Below the pieces are notes generated by a model. That model saw only the letters and a program-made list of their open reading frames with translations. It did no database searches and had not been told where the DNA came from. From Polaribacter sp. WD7 (lineage in GTDB: Bacteria; Bacteroidota; Bacteroidia; Flavobacteriales; Flavobacteriaceae), in contig NZ_QPEJ01000018.1 of the NCBI RefSeq assembly GCF_003335085.1, positions 124,001 to 188,000 on the forward strand: a DNA stretch of 64,000 nt, read 5' to 3'. Shown piece by piece: positions 54,072 through 63,013 of this stretch. Positions within the stretch are counted from its first letter, which is position 1; each line of letters begins with the position of its first letter. Position numbers and translations under genes: made by a program.

Positions 54072-54161
54072 TTTAATTGCCACGATTACACGAATAAAAC
54101 AACACTATAAATATCTAAAAAATGAAGCTTTACGATACGTAGTTTTAGATTTTTTCTAAAT

Positions 54162-55100
54162 TCAAAGAGTTATATTATTTTTAATATAATCTCTGGCAGT
54201 TACCTCGTCTTTATTAATTTGATTGATCAAGGAGTCTATGTCATCAAACTTTTGTTCACCACGTAAAAAGTATAACAATTCTATAGTTAGGTTTTTCGTA
54301 TACAAATCTTGATTAAAATCAAAAAAATGAACTTCTATGGTTTGGTAATTCCCATCAACAGTTGGTCTGTTGCCAATATTCATCATTCCAAAAACGGTGT
54401 TGTTATCAATCTTAGATTTTACAACGTAAACTCCTGTTTTTGGAATCAGTTTATAGTCTTCTTTAACATCAATATTAGCTGTTGGATAGCCAATTTTTCC
54501 TCCCAATTGTTTACCATTTACAACATTACCATTTAAAGTAAAGTAATAACCTAAATAATTGTTAGCAGTCTTTAAATTTCCCGCATGCAAAGCGCGTCTA
54601 ATTTTGGTAGAACTTACAGAAACATCATCTATATCTTGAGCAGGAATTTCTTCAACGGTAAAATCATACAAATGGCTATATTCTGTCAATTGTACAATAT
54701 TGCCTTCTCTATTTTTACCGAAATGATGATCGTATCCGATAATTAATTTTGAAATATTAAGTTGATTTACTAATAGATCTCTAACAAATTCAAGAGCTGT
54801 AGTTCTAGAAAAATCTTTACTAAAAGGATGTATAATTAAGTAATCTAAACCCGTTTTAGCTAGCAATGTTTTTTTTTCTTCAATTGTGTTAATTAACTCT
54901 AGAGCACTATCTTTTTGTAAGACCATTCTAGGATGCGGAAAAAACGTTAATACAACAGATTTCTTATTTGCTTTTTTAGCGTCTGTAACTAATTTTTCTA
55001 TAATTTTTTGGTGGCCAAAATGCACACCATCAAAAGTACCAATGGTTACAAAGGTTTTTTCTTTGGATGAAAAATTAGAGATATCTTGAATTGTTTTCAA
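54162..55100 (-). CDS. ribF: Bifunctional riboflavin kinase / FAD synthetase
   Basis: Makes FMN and then FAD. About 312 residues. The N-terminal FAD synthetase half shows TIGTFDGVHFGHQKIIEKL near residue 17 and STKIRRALHAGNLKTANNYL near residue 164; the C-terminal flavokinase half shows GKQLGGKIGYPTANIDV near residue 193. The only sensible start is a TTG at 55100; the open frame continues to a TTG at 55121, which overlaps a TACCTTTG promoter element and so cannot be used. No ATG precedes the conserved region. Confidence 0.95.
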   Translation of the reverse strand: MKTIQDISNFSSKEKTFVTIGTFDGVHFGHQKIIEKLVTDAKKANKKSVVLTFFPHPRMVLQKDSALELINTIEEKKTLLAKTGLDYLIIHPFSKDFSRTTALEFVRDLLVNQLNISKLIIGYDHHFGKNREGNIVQLTEYSHLYDFTVEEIPAQDIDDVSVSSTKIRRALHAGNLKTANNYLGYYFTLNGNVVNGKQLGGKIGYPTANIDVKEDYKLIPKTGVYVVKSKIDNNTVFGMMNIGNRPTVDGNYQTIEVHFFDFNQDLYTKNLTIELLYFLRGEQKFDDIDSLINQINKDEVTARDYIKNNITL

Positions 55101-55118
55101 CAAAAAGAATTTAAAACA

Positions 55119-55126
55119 CAAAGGTA
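55119..55126 (-). promoter_or_regulatory. ribF promoter -7 element
   Basis: TACCTTTG on the minus strand matches TAnnTTTG, 18 bases before the TTG start at 55100; it excludes the longer reading. Confidence 0.65.
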
Positions 55127-55291
55127 CAATAAGAAAATGTTTAAAAACAGGATTTATTTATCTGATTGAGTAAGTGTAAATATGTTAAAAAAAGTAGTTT
55201 TTTTTAGTAAAATGATAAATTATGAATAGAAATAATAAGAAATTCAAAAAAAATTGTAATTTGCATATCAGTTAACAAATTAATTCAAATT

Positions 55292-58087
55292 ATGACAAAA
55301 AAAATTTTACTAATCGCTTTTATTGCTTTCAGTAGTTTAGCAATGGTGGGTCAAACTACTATTACTGGAACTGTAAAAGATGCAAAGACAGGAGAAGTGT
55401 TACCTGGTGCAAACATTAAGGTTTCTAGAAAAGCTGTAGGTACAACTACAGATTTTGATGGTAATTTTGAGCTTAAAGTATCAGATAATCCTCCTTTTAC
55501 GTTAGAAATTTCTGTGTTAGGGTTTAAAACCGAAAAAGTAGAAATCACTAAAAAGAAACAAAGAATAGATGTTGTTTTAGAAGAAAATGAAACCTCTTTA
55601 GATGAAATTGTTGTTTCTGCTTCTAGAACACCAGAGCGTATCATGGAGTCTCCAGTAACTGTAGAGAGGATGGATATTAGAGCTATTAAAAATACCTCTG
55701 CACCCTCTTTTTATGACGGTTTAGAAAACTTAAAAGGTGTAGACATTAATACAAATAGTTTAACGTTTAAATCTGTAAACACACGTGGTTTTGCAACATT
55801 TGCAAACACACGTTTTATGCAGCTAGTAGATGGTATGGATAACTCTTCGCCAGCGTTAAATTTTGCTATAGGTAACTTGTTAGGAATGTCTGAATTAGAT
55901 GTTAAAACAGTAGAGCTACTACCAGGAGCATCATCAGCTTTATACGGTGCAAATGCTTTTAACGGTATTATGTTTATGACTAGTAAAAGTCCTTTTGAAG
56001 ATCAAGGAATTAGTGTGTCTGTAAAAGGTGGTGTTACTACACAAGAAGCTGCAGGAACCAATGAGTTTACAGATATTAATGTAAGAATGGCACGTGCTTT
56101 TTCAGAAAAATTTGCTGCTAAAGTGTCATTTTCTTATTTAGATGGTGAAGAATGGCATGCAACAGATGATAGAAATACAGAAAACCAAAAGTTTGCACCA
56201 GGAACAAGAAATGCTGAAAACCCACAATTAGGAGATGCTCCAAATTTTGATGGGGTTAATATTTATGGTGATTTTGCATCTGCAAATATTAAAAATGTTG
56301 CTCAAATTTTAGAAAGAAGAGGTCTAATTCCTGCAGGAGCATCTGCCTTGGTACCTGATGAAAATGTAAGTAGAACTGGATATAATGAAACAGATTTAAT
56401 AAATAATGAAGCTAGAAGTGTAAAATTTAATTCGGCGTTTCATTTTCGTCCTTTTGGAGACGATCGTTTAGAAGTTATTTGGAACTCTAAATTTGGTACA
56501 GGTAATACAATTTTTCAAGGAGGTCAGCGTTATAGTATCAAAAATTTCTTTTTGGCGCAACACAAATTAGAAGTTAGAGGAAAAAACTTTTTTGTAAGAG
56601 GATATACCACTAATGAAGACGCAGGAGATTCTTACAACCTGTTATTTGCAGGTATTAACATTAATAGAGCATGGAAAGATGATCAAACTTGGTTTGGTGA
56701 ATATGTTGGAGGATATTTAGGTGCTACTTTACAAGGAGCAAATGGACAACAAGCACACTTACGAGGAAGATTAGATGCAGATAGAGGAAGATTGATTCCG
56801 GGTACAGAAGGGTTTCAAGATGCTTTTGAAAGAATTATTGCAGACCCAGATTTACAAACGGGTGCTAAATTTAGAGATCAAACAAAACTGTATCATTCAG
56901 ACGTAAATTACAATTTAAGAGACGTTATAGACTTTGCAGAATTTCAAGTAGGAGGTTCTTATAGAAAATATGTTTTAAATTCTTTTGGTAATATTTTTAC
57001 AGATGCAGATGGACCTATAGATTATGATGAATTCGGTATTTATACGCAAATGCAAAAAAACTTTTTAGAAGAAGATAGATTAAAGTTAACGGCTTCTGTT
57101 CGTTACGATAAAGCTCAAAATTTTGATGGAAATTTCTCTCCTAGAATATCTTTAGCATATGCAGCAGGAGAAGATAAGAATGATAACTTTAGAGCATCTT
57201 TTCAAACAGGGTTTAGAAACCCTACAACACAAGATCAATACATTGGTTTAGACGTAGGTTCTGCAATTTTAGTAGGTTCTGCGCCAGATAATTTAGAACG
57301 TTTTTCTAACAACTATAGAGATAGCAACGGCAACACTTTTAGATTAACAGGTAGAGACGCTTATCAACGTTCTTTTTCGATTGCATCTTTGTTGGCCGGA
57401 AGCCCAGAACTTGCTAATGTAGATTTGGTTCAACCAGAAAGAGTTTCTGCTTTTGAAATAGGCTATAGAGGACTAGTTAACGCTGGTGAGAACAGAGTAA
57501 CTTTAGATGTTAGTGCATATTACAATTTTTATCAAGACTTTATTTCTGCTAGAAATGTAAGAGTAGTTTTAGACCCATCATTAACAGGCGCAGATTTACA
57601 AAGAGCTTTGGTAACGCCTGGAGATTTTAGAAATTTTACAACCTACACAAACTCTTCTGCAGATATTAGTTCTTACGGAGCTTCTGTAGGGGTTAACACA
57701 AAAGTGTTTGGAGGTTTTGATTTAGGTTTTAATTATACCTATGCCAAGTTTGATTTTGACCAAGCCTCTGACCCAGATTTTGAAGCTGGTTTTAACACAC
57801 CAGAACACAAGGTTAAATTACAATTTGGACACACTAAACTATTTGATAATTTTGGATTTAATATTAATGCAAGATGGCAAGATGAGTTTTTCTGGGAATC
57901 TACATTTGTAGATGGTCTTGTAGATGATAGGTTTGTGTTAGATGCTCAGATTAACTACGCAATTCCTTCAATTAAATCAGTATTTAAATTAGGAGGAGCA
58001 AACTTAACAGGTCAAGAGTTTTTTAGTGCCCCAGGAGTTGGAGCCATAGGTTCTCAGTACTATTTATCTTGGACAATTAATAACTAA
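55292..58087 (+). CDS. TonB-dependent outer-membrane receptor
   Basis: 931 residues. Signal peptide (1-20, ending VGQT), then a carboxypeptidase-regulatory-like beta domain (ITGTVKDAKTGEVLPGANI and TTTDFDGNFELKV, residues 23-90), a plug with SPVTVERMDIRAIKNTSAPS and VELLPGASSALYGANAFNGI (near residue 207), and a 22-strand barrel. It imports large or scarce nutrients using ExbBD-TonB energy. The last residues are WTINN rather than a terminal Phe. The next gene, a GDSL lipoprotein, starts 14 bases later; together they resemble a paired uptake or processing system. Substrate unknown. Confidence 0.93.
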   Translation: MTKKILLIAFIAFSSLAMVGQTTITGTVKDAKTGEVLPGANIKVSRKAVGTTTDFDGNFELKVSDNPPFTLEISVLGFKTEKVEITKKKQRIDVVLEENETSLDEIVVSASRTPERIMESPVTVERMDIRAIKNTSAPSFYDGLENLKGVDINTNSLTFKSVNTRGFATFANTRFMQLVDGMDNSSPALNFAIGNLLGMSELDVKTVELLPGASSALYGANAFNGIMFMTSKSPFEDQGISVSVKGGVTTQEAAGTNEFTDINVRMARAFSEKFAAKVSFSYLDGEEWHATDDRNTENQKFAPGTRNAENPQLGDAPNFDGVNIYGDFASANIKNVAQILERRGLIPAGASALVPDENVSRTGYNETDLINNEARSVKFNSAFHFRPFGDDRLEVIWNSKFGTGNTIFQGGQRYSIKNFFLAQHKLEVRGKNFFVRGYTTNEDAGDSYNLLFAGININRAWKDDQTWFGEYVGGYLGATLQGANGQQAHLRGRLDADRGRLIPGTEGFQDAFERIIADPDLQTGAKFRDQTKLYHSDVNYNLRDVIDFAEFQVGGSYRKYVLNSFGNIFTDADGPIDYDEFGIYTQMQKNFLEEDRLKLTASVRYDKAQNFDGNFSPRISLAYAAGEDKNDNFRASFQTGFRNPTTQDQYIGLDVGSAILVGSAPDNLERFSNNYRDSNGNTFRLTGRDAYQRSFSIASLLAGSPELANVDLVQPERVSAFEIGYRGLVNAGENRVTLDVSAYYNFYQDFISARNVRVVLDPSLTGADLQRALVTPGDFRNFTTYTNSSADISSYGASVGVNTKVFGGFDLGFNYTYAKFDFDQASDPDFEAGFNTPEHKVKLQFGHTKLFDNFGFNINARWQDEFFWESTFVDGLVDDRFVLDAQINYAIPSIKSVFKLGGANLTGQEFFSAPGVGAIGSQYYLSWTINN

Positions 58088-58101
58088 TAATATAAAAATT
58101 T

Positions 58102-59745
58102 ATGAAGAATTACACATATATAGCATTGTGTTGCTTAGCATTTGGTTTTTCATCTTGTGATGTAAACAATGACTTAGAAGCAATACAAAATACAGCACCA
58201 GTTGTAGAATTAGATGTTAGAGATTTAAACTTTTCTAGTTATGTTTCTTTAGGAGCTTCTTTTACAGCAGGTTTTACAGACGGAGCCTTATTTGTAGCAT
58301 CCCAAGAAAATTCTTTTCCTAACATTTTGGCATCAAAATTTAGATTAGCTAATGGTGGAGATTTTACGCAACCTTTAATGGCTGATAATATTGGAGGGTT
58401 TGTACTTAATGGAGCTGCTGCACAACCACCAAGATTATTTTTTAATGGTGCTGGACCAGCAAGATTAAATGCTTTACCAACAACTAATTTGTTAGCAAGA
58501 GCAGAGGGGAATACTTTTAACAATTTAGGAGTTCCAGGTTTAAAGAGTTTTCATATTGTTGCTCCTGGTTACGGTAACATACAGGGCGTAGCAACAGGCG
58601 CTGCAAATCCTTATTTTGCAAGAATAGCATCTAGCCCCAATGCAACAATTTTAGAAGATGCATTAGCTCAAAACCCAACATTTTTTTCACTTTCAGAAAT
58701 CGGAGGAAATGATGTGTTATCGTTTGCAACCTCAGGAGGTATAGGAGTTGATCAGAGAGACAATCCAGATCCTAGAACGTATGGAAGTAATGACATCACT
58801 AGCCCTATTGTTTTTGATGCTTCTGTAGACGCTATGGTAGGTGCTTTAACTGCTAATGGTAATACTAGAGGCGTTATAGCAACAGTACCAGATATACAAT
58901 TATTGCCATTTTTTACAACAGTGCCACATAATCCTTTAGACCCATCAAACGCAAGTTTTCGTAGTCAAATTGCATTGTTAAATCAGGTTTACGGTGCTGT
59001 AAATCAAGTTTTTGTAGCTGTAGGACAAACAGATAGAGTTATAACGTTTAGTCGAGAAATTGCAAACCCAGTGGTTATTAAAGATGAAAGTCTGGTAGAT
59101 TTATCTGCAACAATATCTGGTGCTCTTGGGGCTAGTCCAGATTTTGCAACATTTGTACAAGGGTTTGGTTTGCCAGCAGAAGCAGTACCTTTAGTGGCTA
59201 GCCTTTTTGGTAATTTTTACGGACAAGCCAGAGCAGCAACAGAAAATGATCTTTTAGTATTGCCTAGTAGTGCAGTAATTGGAACAGTAAATACAAGTAA
59301 TTTTGAGTTTTTAGTAAGTCAGAATTTTCCTCCTCAATTGGCAGGACAATTTTCTGCTGAAGGAGTTACTCTTCCATTGGCAGATCAATGGGTACTTACT
59401 CCAGAAGAACAAGCAAGTATTAAAGTAGCAACAGATGCTTTTAATGAGAAAATTAATACTGTTGCTAACACAAATGCTAATTTAGCGCTAGTAGACTTAA
59501 ATCAAATCTTAATAGAAGCTTCTTCGGGCATTGTATTTGATAATTTTACCCTAAATACAAACTTAGTCACAGGAGGTTTAATTAGTTTAGATGGTATTCA
59601 TTTAACAGCTAGAGGTTATGCTTTAATGGCAAATAAAATTTTAGAATCTATAGACTTTAAATTTGGCTCTAACTTTACTACAGCTACAGGTGGTTTGGCT
59701 AAAGCAGCAGACTTTCAAACAAACTATTCTCCATTGTTGAGGTAG
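58102..59745 (+). CDS. GDSL/SGNH-type hydrolase lipoprotein
   Basis: 547 residues. A lipobox FSSC near residue 20 makes it a lipoprotein. SGNH blocks are in order: YVSLGASFTAGFTDG near residue 48 (block I, GxSx with Ser), SEIGGNDVLSF near residue 200 (block III, GGND) and LDGIHLTARGYALMANK near residue 506 (block V, DGIHLT with catalytic Asp and His). It is likely an esterase or lipase on the cell surface. It lies 14 bases after a TonB receptor and ends with a strong terminator, so the two form an operon. Confidence 0.92.
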   Translation: MKNYTYIALCCLAFGFSSCDVNNDLEAIQNTAPVVELDVRDLNFSSYVSLGASFTAGFTDGALFVASQENSFPNILASKFRLANGGDFTQPLMADNIGGFVLNGAAAQPPRLFFNGAGPARLNALPTTNLLARAEGNTFNNLGVPGLKSFHIVAPGYGNIQGVATGAANPYFARIASSPNATILEDALAQNPTFFSLSEIGGNDVLSFATSGGIGVDQRDNPDPRTYGSNDITSPIVFDASVDAMVGALTANGNTRGVIATVPDIQLLPFFTTVPHNPLDPSNASFRSQIALLNQVYGAVNQVFVAVGQTDRVITFSREIANPVVIKDESLVDLSATISGALGASPDFATFVQGFGLPAEAVPLVASLFGNFYGQARAATENDLLVLPSSAVIGTVNTSNFEFLVSQNFPPQLAGQFSAEGVTLPLADQWVLTPEEQASIKVATDAFNEKINTVANTNANLALVDLNQILIEASSGIVFDNFTLNTNLVTGGLISLDGIHLTARGYALMANKILESIDFKFGSNFTTATGGLAKAADFQTNYSPLLR

Positions 59746-59772
59746 TAGAGATAGATTTAGTTTTAATATGCA

Positions 59773-59804
59773 AAAAGGGTTGAGAATTTTCTCAACCTTT
59801 TTTT
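59773..59804 (+). terminator. Intrinsic terminator of receptor/lipase operon
   Basis: GGTTGAGAA pairs with TTCTCAACC across a 2-base loop, with an A-run before and a T-run after. The minus-strand lipoprotein gene ends inside the right arm. Confidence 0.85.
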
Positions 59805-60217
59805 ATGATAGATTCTAAAAGAAGATATAAAAATCTTAATTCTTTAGGAGGATTTTCGTGATCAAAATCTGACGAAATGTAAGTACCTGAGTTATTTTTA
59901 ATTTTTAAAGAAGCAGATAAGGTTCCATCTATAAAGCGTTTATCTGATGGAGCCTTTAGATTGTTTATTTCTGAAAGCACTATTTTAGAAACTTCTTTTT
60001 GTATTTTTACTTGTTGTTTGTTAGTTAAAGAGATTGTTTTATTACTTATATTAGAGGAAACAGTTAGTTTATCTTCTTTGTAAATTATTGTCATTTGATA
60101 TCCTCTAGTACGGGCGCTATAAGTTATTTCAATAAACTTGTTTGTTTCTTCTTGTTGAGCACTACATGCTAAAAGCGGAATTAAAAACAAGGTGAGTATA
60201 ATTTTTATAAAGTTCAT
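59792..60217 (-). CDS. Small hypothetical lipoprotein
   Basis: About 141 residues. A lipobox LLAC near residue 18 (within IPLLACSAQQ) marks it as a lipoprotein. The mature part is beta-rich with a mixed charge and ends in LRFLYLLLESIIKKG. No family is recognised. I start at the ATG at 60217; the longer form begins before the signal peptide. Its stop lies in the stem of the terminator for the opposite gene. It lies downstream of the M43 protease gene on the same strand but beyond that gene's terminator, so it is separately transcribed. Confidence 0.72.
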   Translation of the reverse strand: MNFIKIILTLFLIPLLACSAQQEETNKFIEITYSARTRGYQMTIIYKEDKLTVSSNISNKTISLTNKQQVKIQKEVSKIVLSEINNLKAPSDKRFIDGTLSASLKIKNNSGTYISSDFDHENPPKELRFLYLLLESIIKKG

Positions 60218-60239
60218 TTTTTTGTTTAAAGGTATAAAA

Positions 60240-60263
60240 AAAGACGCCATAAATGACGTCTTT
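60240..60263 (-). terminator. Intrinsic terminator of M43 protease gene
   Basis: AAAGACGCCAT pairs with ATGACGTCTTT (one G-T) across a 2-base loop. On the minus strand it is followed by a seven-T run. Confidence 0.8.
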
Positions 60264-60286
60264 ATATTTTATAAGCTACTTATAAA

Positions 60287-61333
60287 TTAATTACCAGCTA
60301 AAGAAGCTCTTGCACCTCCAGCAACTAAAATAGATCTCATTCTACTTTTTTGTCCTTCAGAAAACATGTTCATACAAGAATCATCTGTGTAATCCATATA
60401 ATTCATAAACTGATCGTTAGAACGACAGTGATTTGCAGAAGTTGGACAACCGTAATTTGGTCTATCAGAAGATGGTGTATCAGAAACAAAATCATCTCTA
60501 TTACATCTTCCATCACCCCATATATGACGTAAGTTTAAGTAATGACCAACTTCGTGAGTAGTTGTTCTACCACCATCAAAAGGGGCAGCTACAAAACCAG
60601 TTGTACCAAAGTATTGAGGAGAAACAACAATACCGTCTGTAGAAGGACTACCACCTGGAAATTGTGCATAACCTAAAATACCTCCGCCAATATTTGCTAC
60701 CCAAATATTTAAATGAGTACTTGGTGTAATAGGTGGGTAAGACCCTTTTACAGCATCATTTGTGCCCCAAGAAGTTCTTGAGTTAGGGTGTCTAAAAGTA
60801 TTTGCTAAAGTAAATGTAATTTCTGAATCAGCAGCAACACTAGCAAATTCATTTGGTGTATTGTTTGCATCGCTATTAGCTCTTCTAAAGTCGTCATTTA
60901 AAACTTTAATTTGAGAAGCAACTTGAGCATCAGAAATATTTTCATTAGAGTTACTATATACAACGTGTACATAAACAGGAATGTTGATGACACCTAAGTT
61001 ATCTCCACTATCACCAGTGTCTCCACCGCCGTTACCGCTACCAGGTCTTCCGCCTCCACCTCCTTTTTTAGCAGCAATAAATTGTCTAGTAGCATATTCT
61101 ATTTCATACATTTTTTGGTAAAGACCTTTGTTGGTCTTGAGTTTTTGATTTAAAACATTCATAGTGTGACATTGAGAGTTGTTTCCTTTAGATTCGTATT
61201 GATCTGTGTACAGAAAAAAATCACTCATGTCTACCTTAGACTGTTCATCATTTGGTATGTCCGTTCCGTTATTTTGACAACCAATAAAAGTCGTTGCAGT
61301 TAAAAGCAACGCTACTAATCCTTTTTTCATCAT
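60287..61333 (-). CDS. Lipoprotein zinc metalloprotease, M43 (pappalysin-like)
   Basis: About 348 residues. A lipobox FIGC near residue 16 after a hydrophobic stretch. The catalytic metzincin motif is THEVGHYLNLRHIWG (HExxHxxxxxH) near residue 248, with a downstream Met-turn (NYMDYTDDSCMNMF). It has a Gly-rich linker (KKGGGGGRPGSGNGGG region) before the catalytic domain. It is probably surface-anchored and processes extracellular protein; no type IX C-terminal sorting domain is visible. I use the first of the two adjacent ATGs (61333). Related flavobacterial enzymes include cytophagalysin-type M43 proteases. Confidence 0.9.
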   Translation of the reverse strand: MMKKGLVALLLTATTFIGCQNNGTDIPNDEQSKVDMSDFFLYTDQYESKGNNSQCHTMNVLNQKLKTNKGLYQKMYEIEYATRQFIAAKKGGGGGRPGSGNGGGDTGDSGDNLGVINIPVYVHVVYSNSNENISDAQVASQIKVLNDDFRRANSDANNTPNEFASVAADSEITFTLANTFRHPNSRTSWGTNDAVKGSYPPITPSTHLNIWVANIGGGILGYAQFPGGSPSTDGIVVSPQYFGTTGFVAAPFDGGRTTTHEVGHYLNLRHIWGDGRCNRDDFVSDTPSSDRPNYGCPTSANHCRSNDQFMNYMDYTDDSCMNMFSEGQKSRMRSILVAGGARASLAGN

Positions 61334-61496
61334 GTTAAATTGAATTTTAGGGTTAAAAAATATGTTAAAAGAAGTTAAAAAATTAAGGATTTTATAAGTT
61401 TTTCGTTTAAAATGCAACAAAAAAATAACATTATATTTAAAATTTTAACAATACGAATATACGTTTTTTTTAGTTTGTTGCGCTTTACCAAAAAAA

Positions 61497-61519
61497 ACCT
61501 TTAGAAGTTCTCTAAAGGT
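61497..61519 (-). terminator. Intrinsic terminator of sufS
   Basis: ACCTTTAGA pairs with TCTAAAGGT across a 5-base loop, and a T-run follows on the minus strand. Confidence 0.8.
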
Positions 61520-61548
61520 AAAATATATCATTTTGTAAATTTAAATGG

Positions 61549-62763
61549 TTAGCCTAACATCATTACAGCTCTTCGAACACCTTTAACAAGTACATCAATT
61601 TCTGCTTTTGTATTGTAAAATGAAAAAGAAGCTCTAACCGTTCCTGGTATTTGATAATAGTCCATAATAGGTTGTGCACAATGGTGTCCTGTTCTAACAG
61701 CAATACCAAGTTTATCTAAAATAGATCCAATATCGTAAGGATGAATATTGGCTACATTAAAAGAGACTACTGCAGTTTTTTTAGCAGATGTACCGTAAAT
61801 TTTTAAGCCTTCAATTTTTAGTAATTCAGAAGTTGCATATTCTAAAAGCTCATGTTCGTAAGCAGCAATCTCATTAAAACCAATAGAATTCATATAATCT
61901 ATAGCAGCGCCAAATGCAATACCTCCACAAATATTAGGTGTACCTGCTTCAAACTTATGGGGTAAACCAGCATAAGTTGTTTTTTTAAAAGTTACTGTTT
62001 CAATCATTTCTCCTCCACCTTGATAAGGAGGTAATTTTTGCAACCATTCCTCTTTTCCGTACAACATTCCAACACCTGTTGGGCCACACAATTTATGAGC
62101 AGAAGCTACATAAAAATCTACATCTAATGCTTGAACATCTGGTTTTATGTGTGGTGTCGCTTGAGCACCATCGATTAGAACAGCAGCTCCAAACTTATGT
62201 GCTGTATCAATAATTTCTTCAATAAGATTTACAGTTCCTAAAGCATTAGAAACATGATTACAAAAAACCAATTTTGTCTTTTTAGAAATAAGTTGATGAA
62301 AAATATCCATTTGTAATCCACCTTCATCATTCATCGGAATTACTTTTAAAATAGCACCCGTTTTTTCACATAACATTTGCCAAGGAACGATATTTGAATG
62401 ATGCTCAAGAGCAGAAACGATAATTTCATCATCTTTTTGTAAAAGAGAGGCAAAACCAGATGCAACCATATTTATACTATGTGTTGTACCAGATGTTAAG
62501 ATAATTTCATAAGCCTTTTTTGCATTAAAATGCTGTTGAATTTTAATACGTGCTTCTTCATACTTATCTGTAGCCTCTTGACTTAAGGTATGCACACCTC
62601 TGTGAATATTTGCGTTATAATTACTATAGTAATCTACAATAGTATCTATAACTATTTGCGGTGTTTGAGAGGTAGCAGCATTATCAAAATACACTAGAGG
62701 TTTTTCATGAACTGTTCTTTTTAGAATAGGAAAGTCTTCTCGAATTTTATCAACATTTATCAT
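61549..62763 (-). CDS. sufS: SufS-type cysteine desulfurase
   Basis: About 404 residues. PLP-dependent enzyme removing sulfur from cysteine for Fe-S assembly. PLP lysine is in FYVASAHKLCGPTGVGMLYG near residue 220; the active cysteine is in VRTGHHCAQPIMDYY near residue 360. The N-terminal VYFDNAATSQTPQ is the group II signature, so SufS/CsdA rather than IscS. The ATG at 62784 overlaps a TATCTTTG promoter element, so the start is 62763. The sufBCDE genes are not seen in the window. Confidence 0.95.
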   Translation of the reverse strand: MINVDKIREDFPILKRTVHEKPLVYFDNAATSQTPQIVIDTIVDYYSNYNANIHRGVHTLSQEATDKYEEARIKIQQHFNAKKAYEIILTSGTTHSINMVASGFASLLQKDDEIIVSALEHHSNIVPWQMLCEKTGAILKVIPMNDEGGLQMDIFHQLISKKTKLVFCNHVSNALGTVNLIEEIIDTAHKFGAAVLIDGAQATPHIKPDVQALDVDFYVASAHKLCGPTGVGMLYGKEEWLQKLPPYQGGGEMIETVTFKKTTYAGLPHKFEAGTPNICGGIAFGAAIDYMNSIGFNEIAAYEHELLEYATSELLKIEGLKIYGTSAKKTAVVSFNVANIHPYDIGSILDKLGIAVRTGHHCAQPIMDYYQIPGTVRASFSFYNTKAEIDVLVKGVRRAVMMLG

Positions 62764-62781
62764 ACAAAAACATTTTATATG

Positions 62782-62789
62782 CAAAGATA
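62782..62789 (-). promoter_or_regulatory. sufS promoter -7 element
   Basis: TATCTTTG on the minus strand matches TAnnTTTG and lies 18 bases before the start at 62763. Confidence 0.65.
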
Positions 62790-62958
62790 GAGATACATTT
62801 TTAAAGAATAGTTTTGTATTGGTTTAAAACAAATAATATTTAAATTTTATATGAATAAAACGTGTATATAATAGCTATTTCAGGGTTTATTTTTTCCTTT
62901 TTAGTTGTAGTTATTCCTTCTCAACTACTTTAATAGCTGGTTTCTCTGGTTTACGAAA

Positions 62959-62966
62959 TAATTTTG
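62959..62966 (+). promoter_or_regulatory. Possible promoter of the terminal secreted gene
   Basis: TAATTTTG matches TAnnTTTG, 47 bases before the ATG at 63014. The longer leader makes it less certain. Confidence 0.4.
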
Positions 62967-63013
62967 CCTTTGTGTTGTATAAGCAACATTTGTAACAGTT
63001 TTAAATAAAAAAA

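Noticed and set aside
55101..55121. N-terminal extension of ribF to 55121
   Set aside because: The extension start overlaps the promoter -7 element and would add residues absent from the family.
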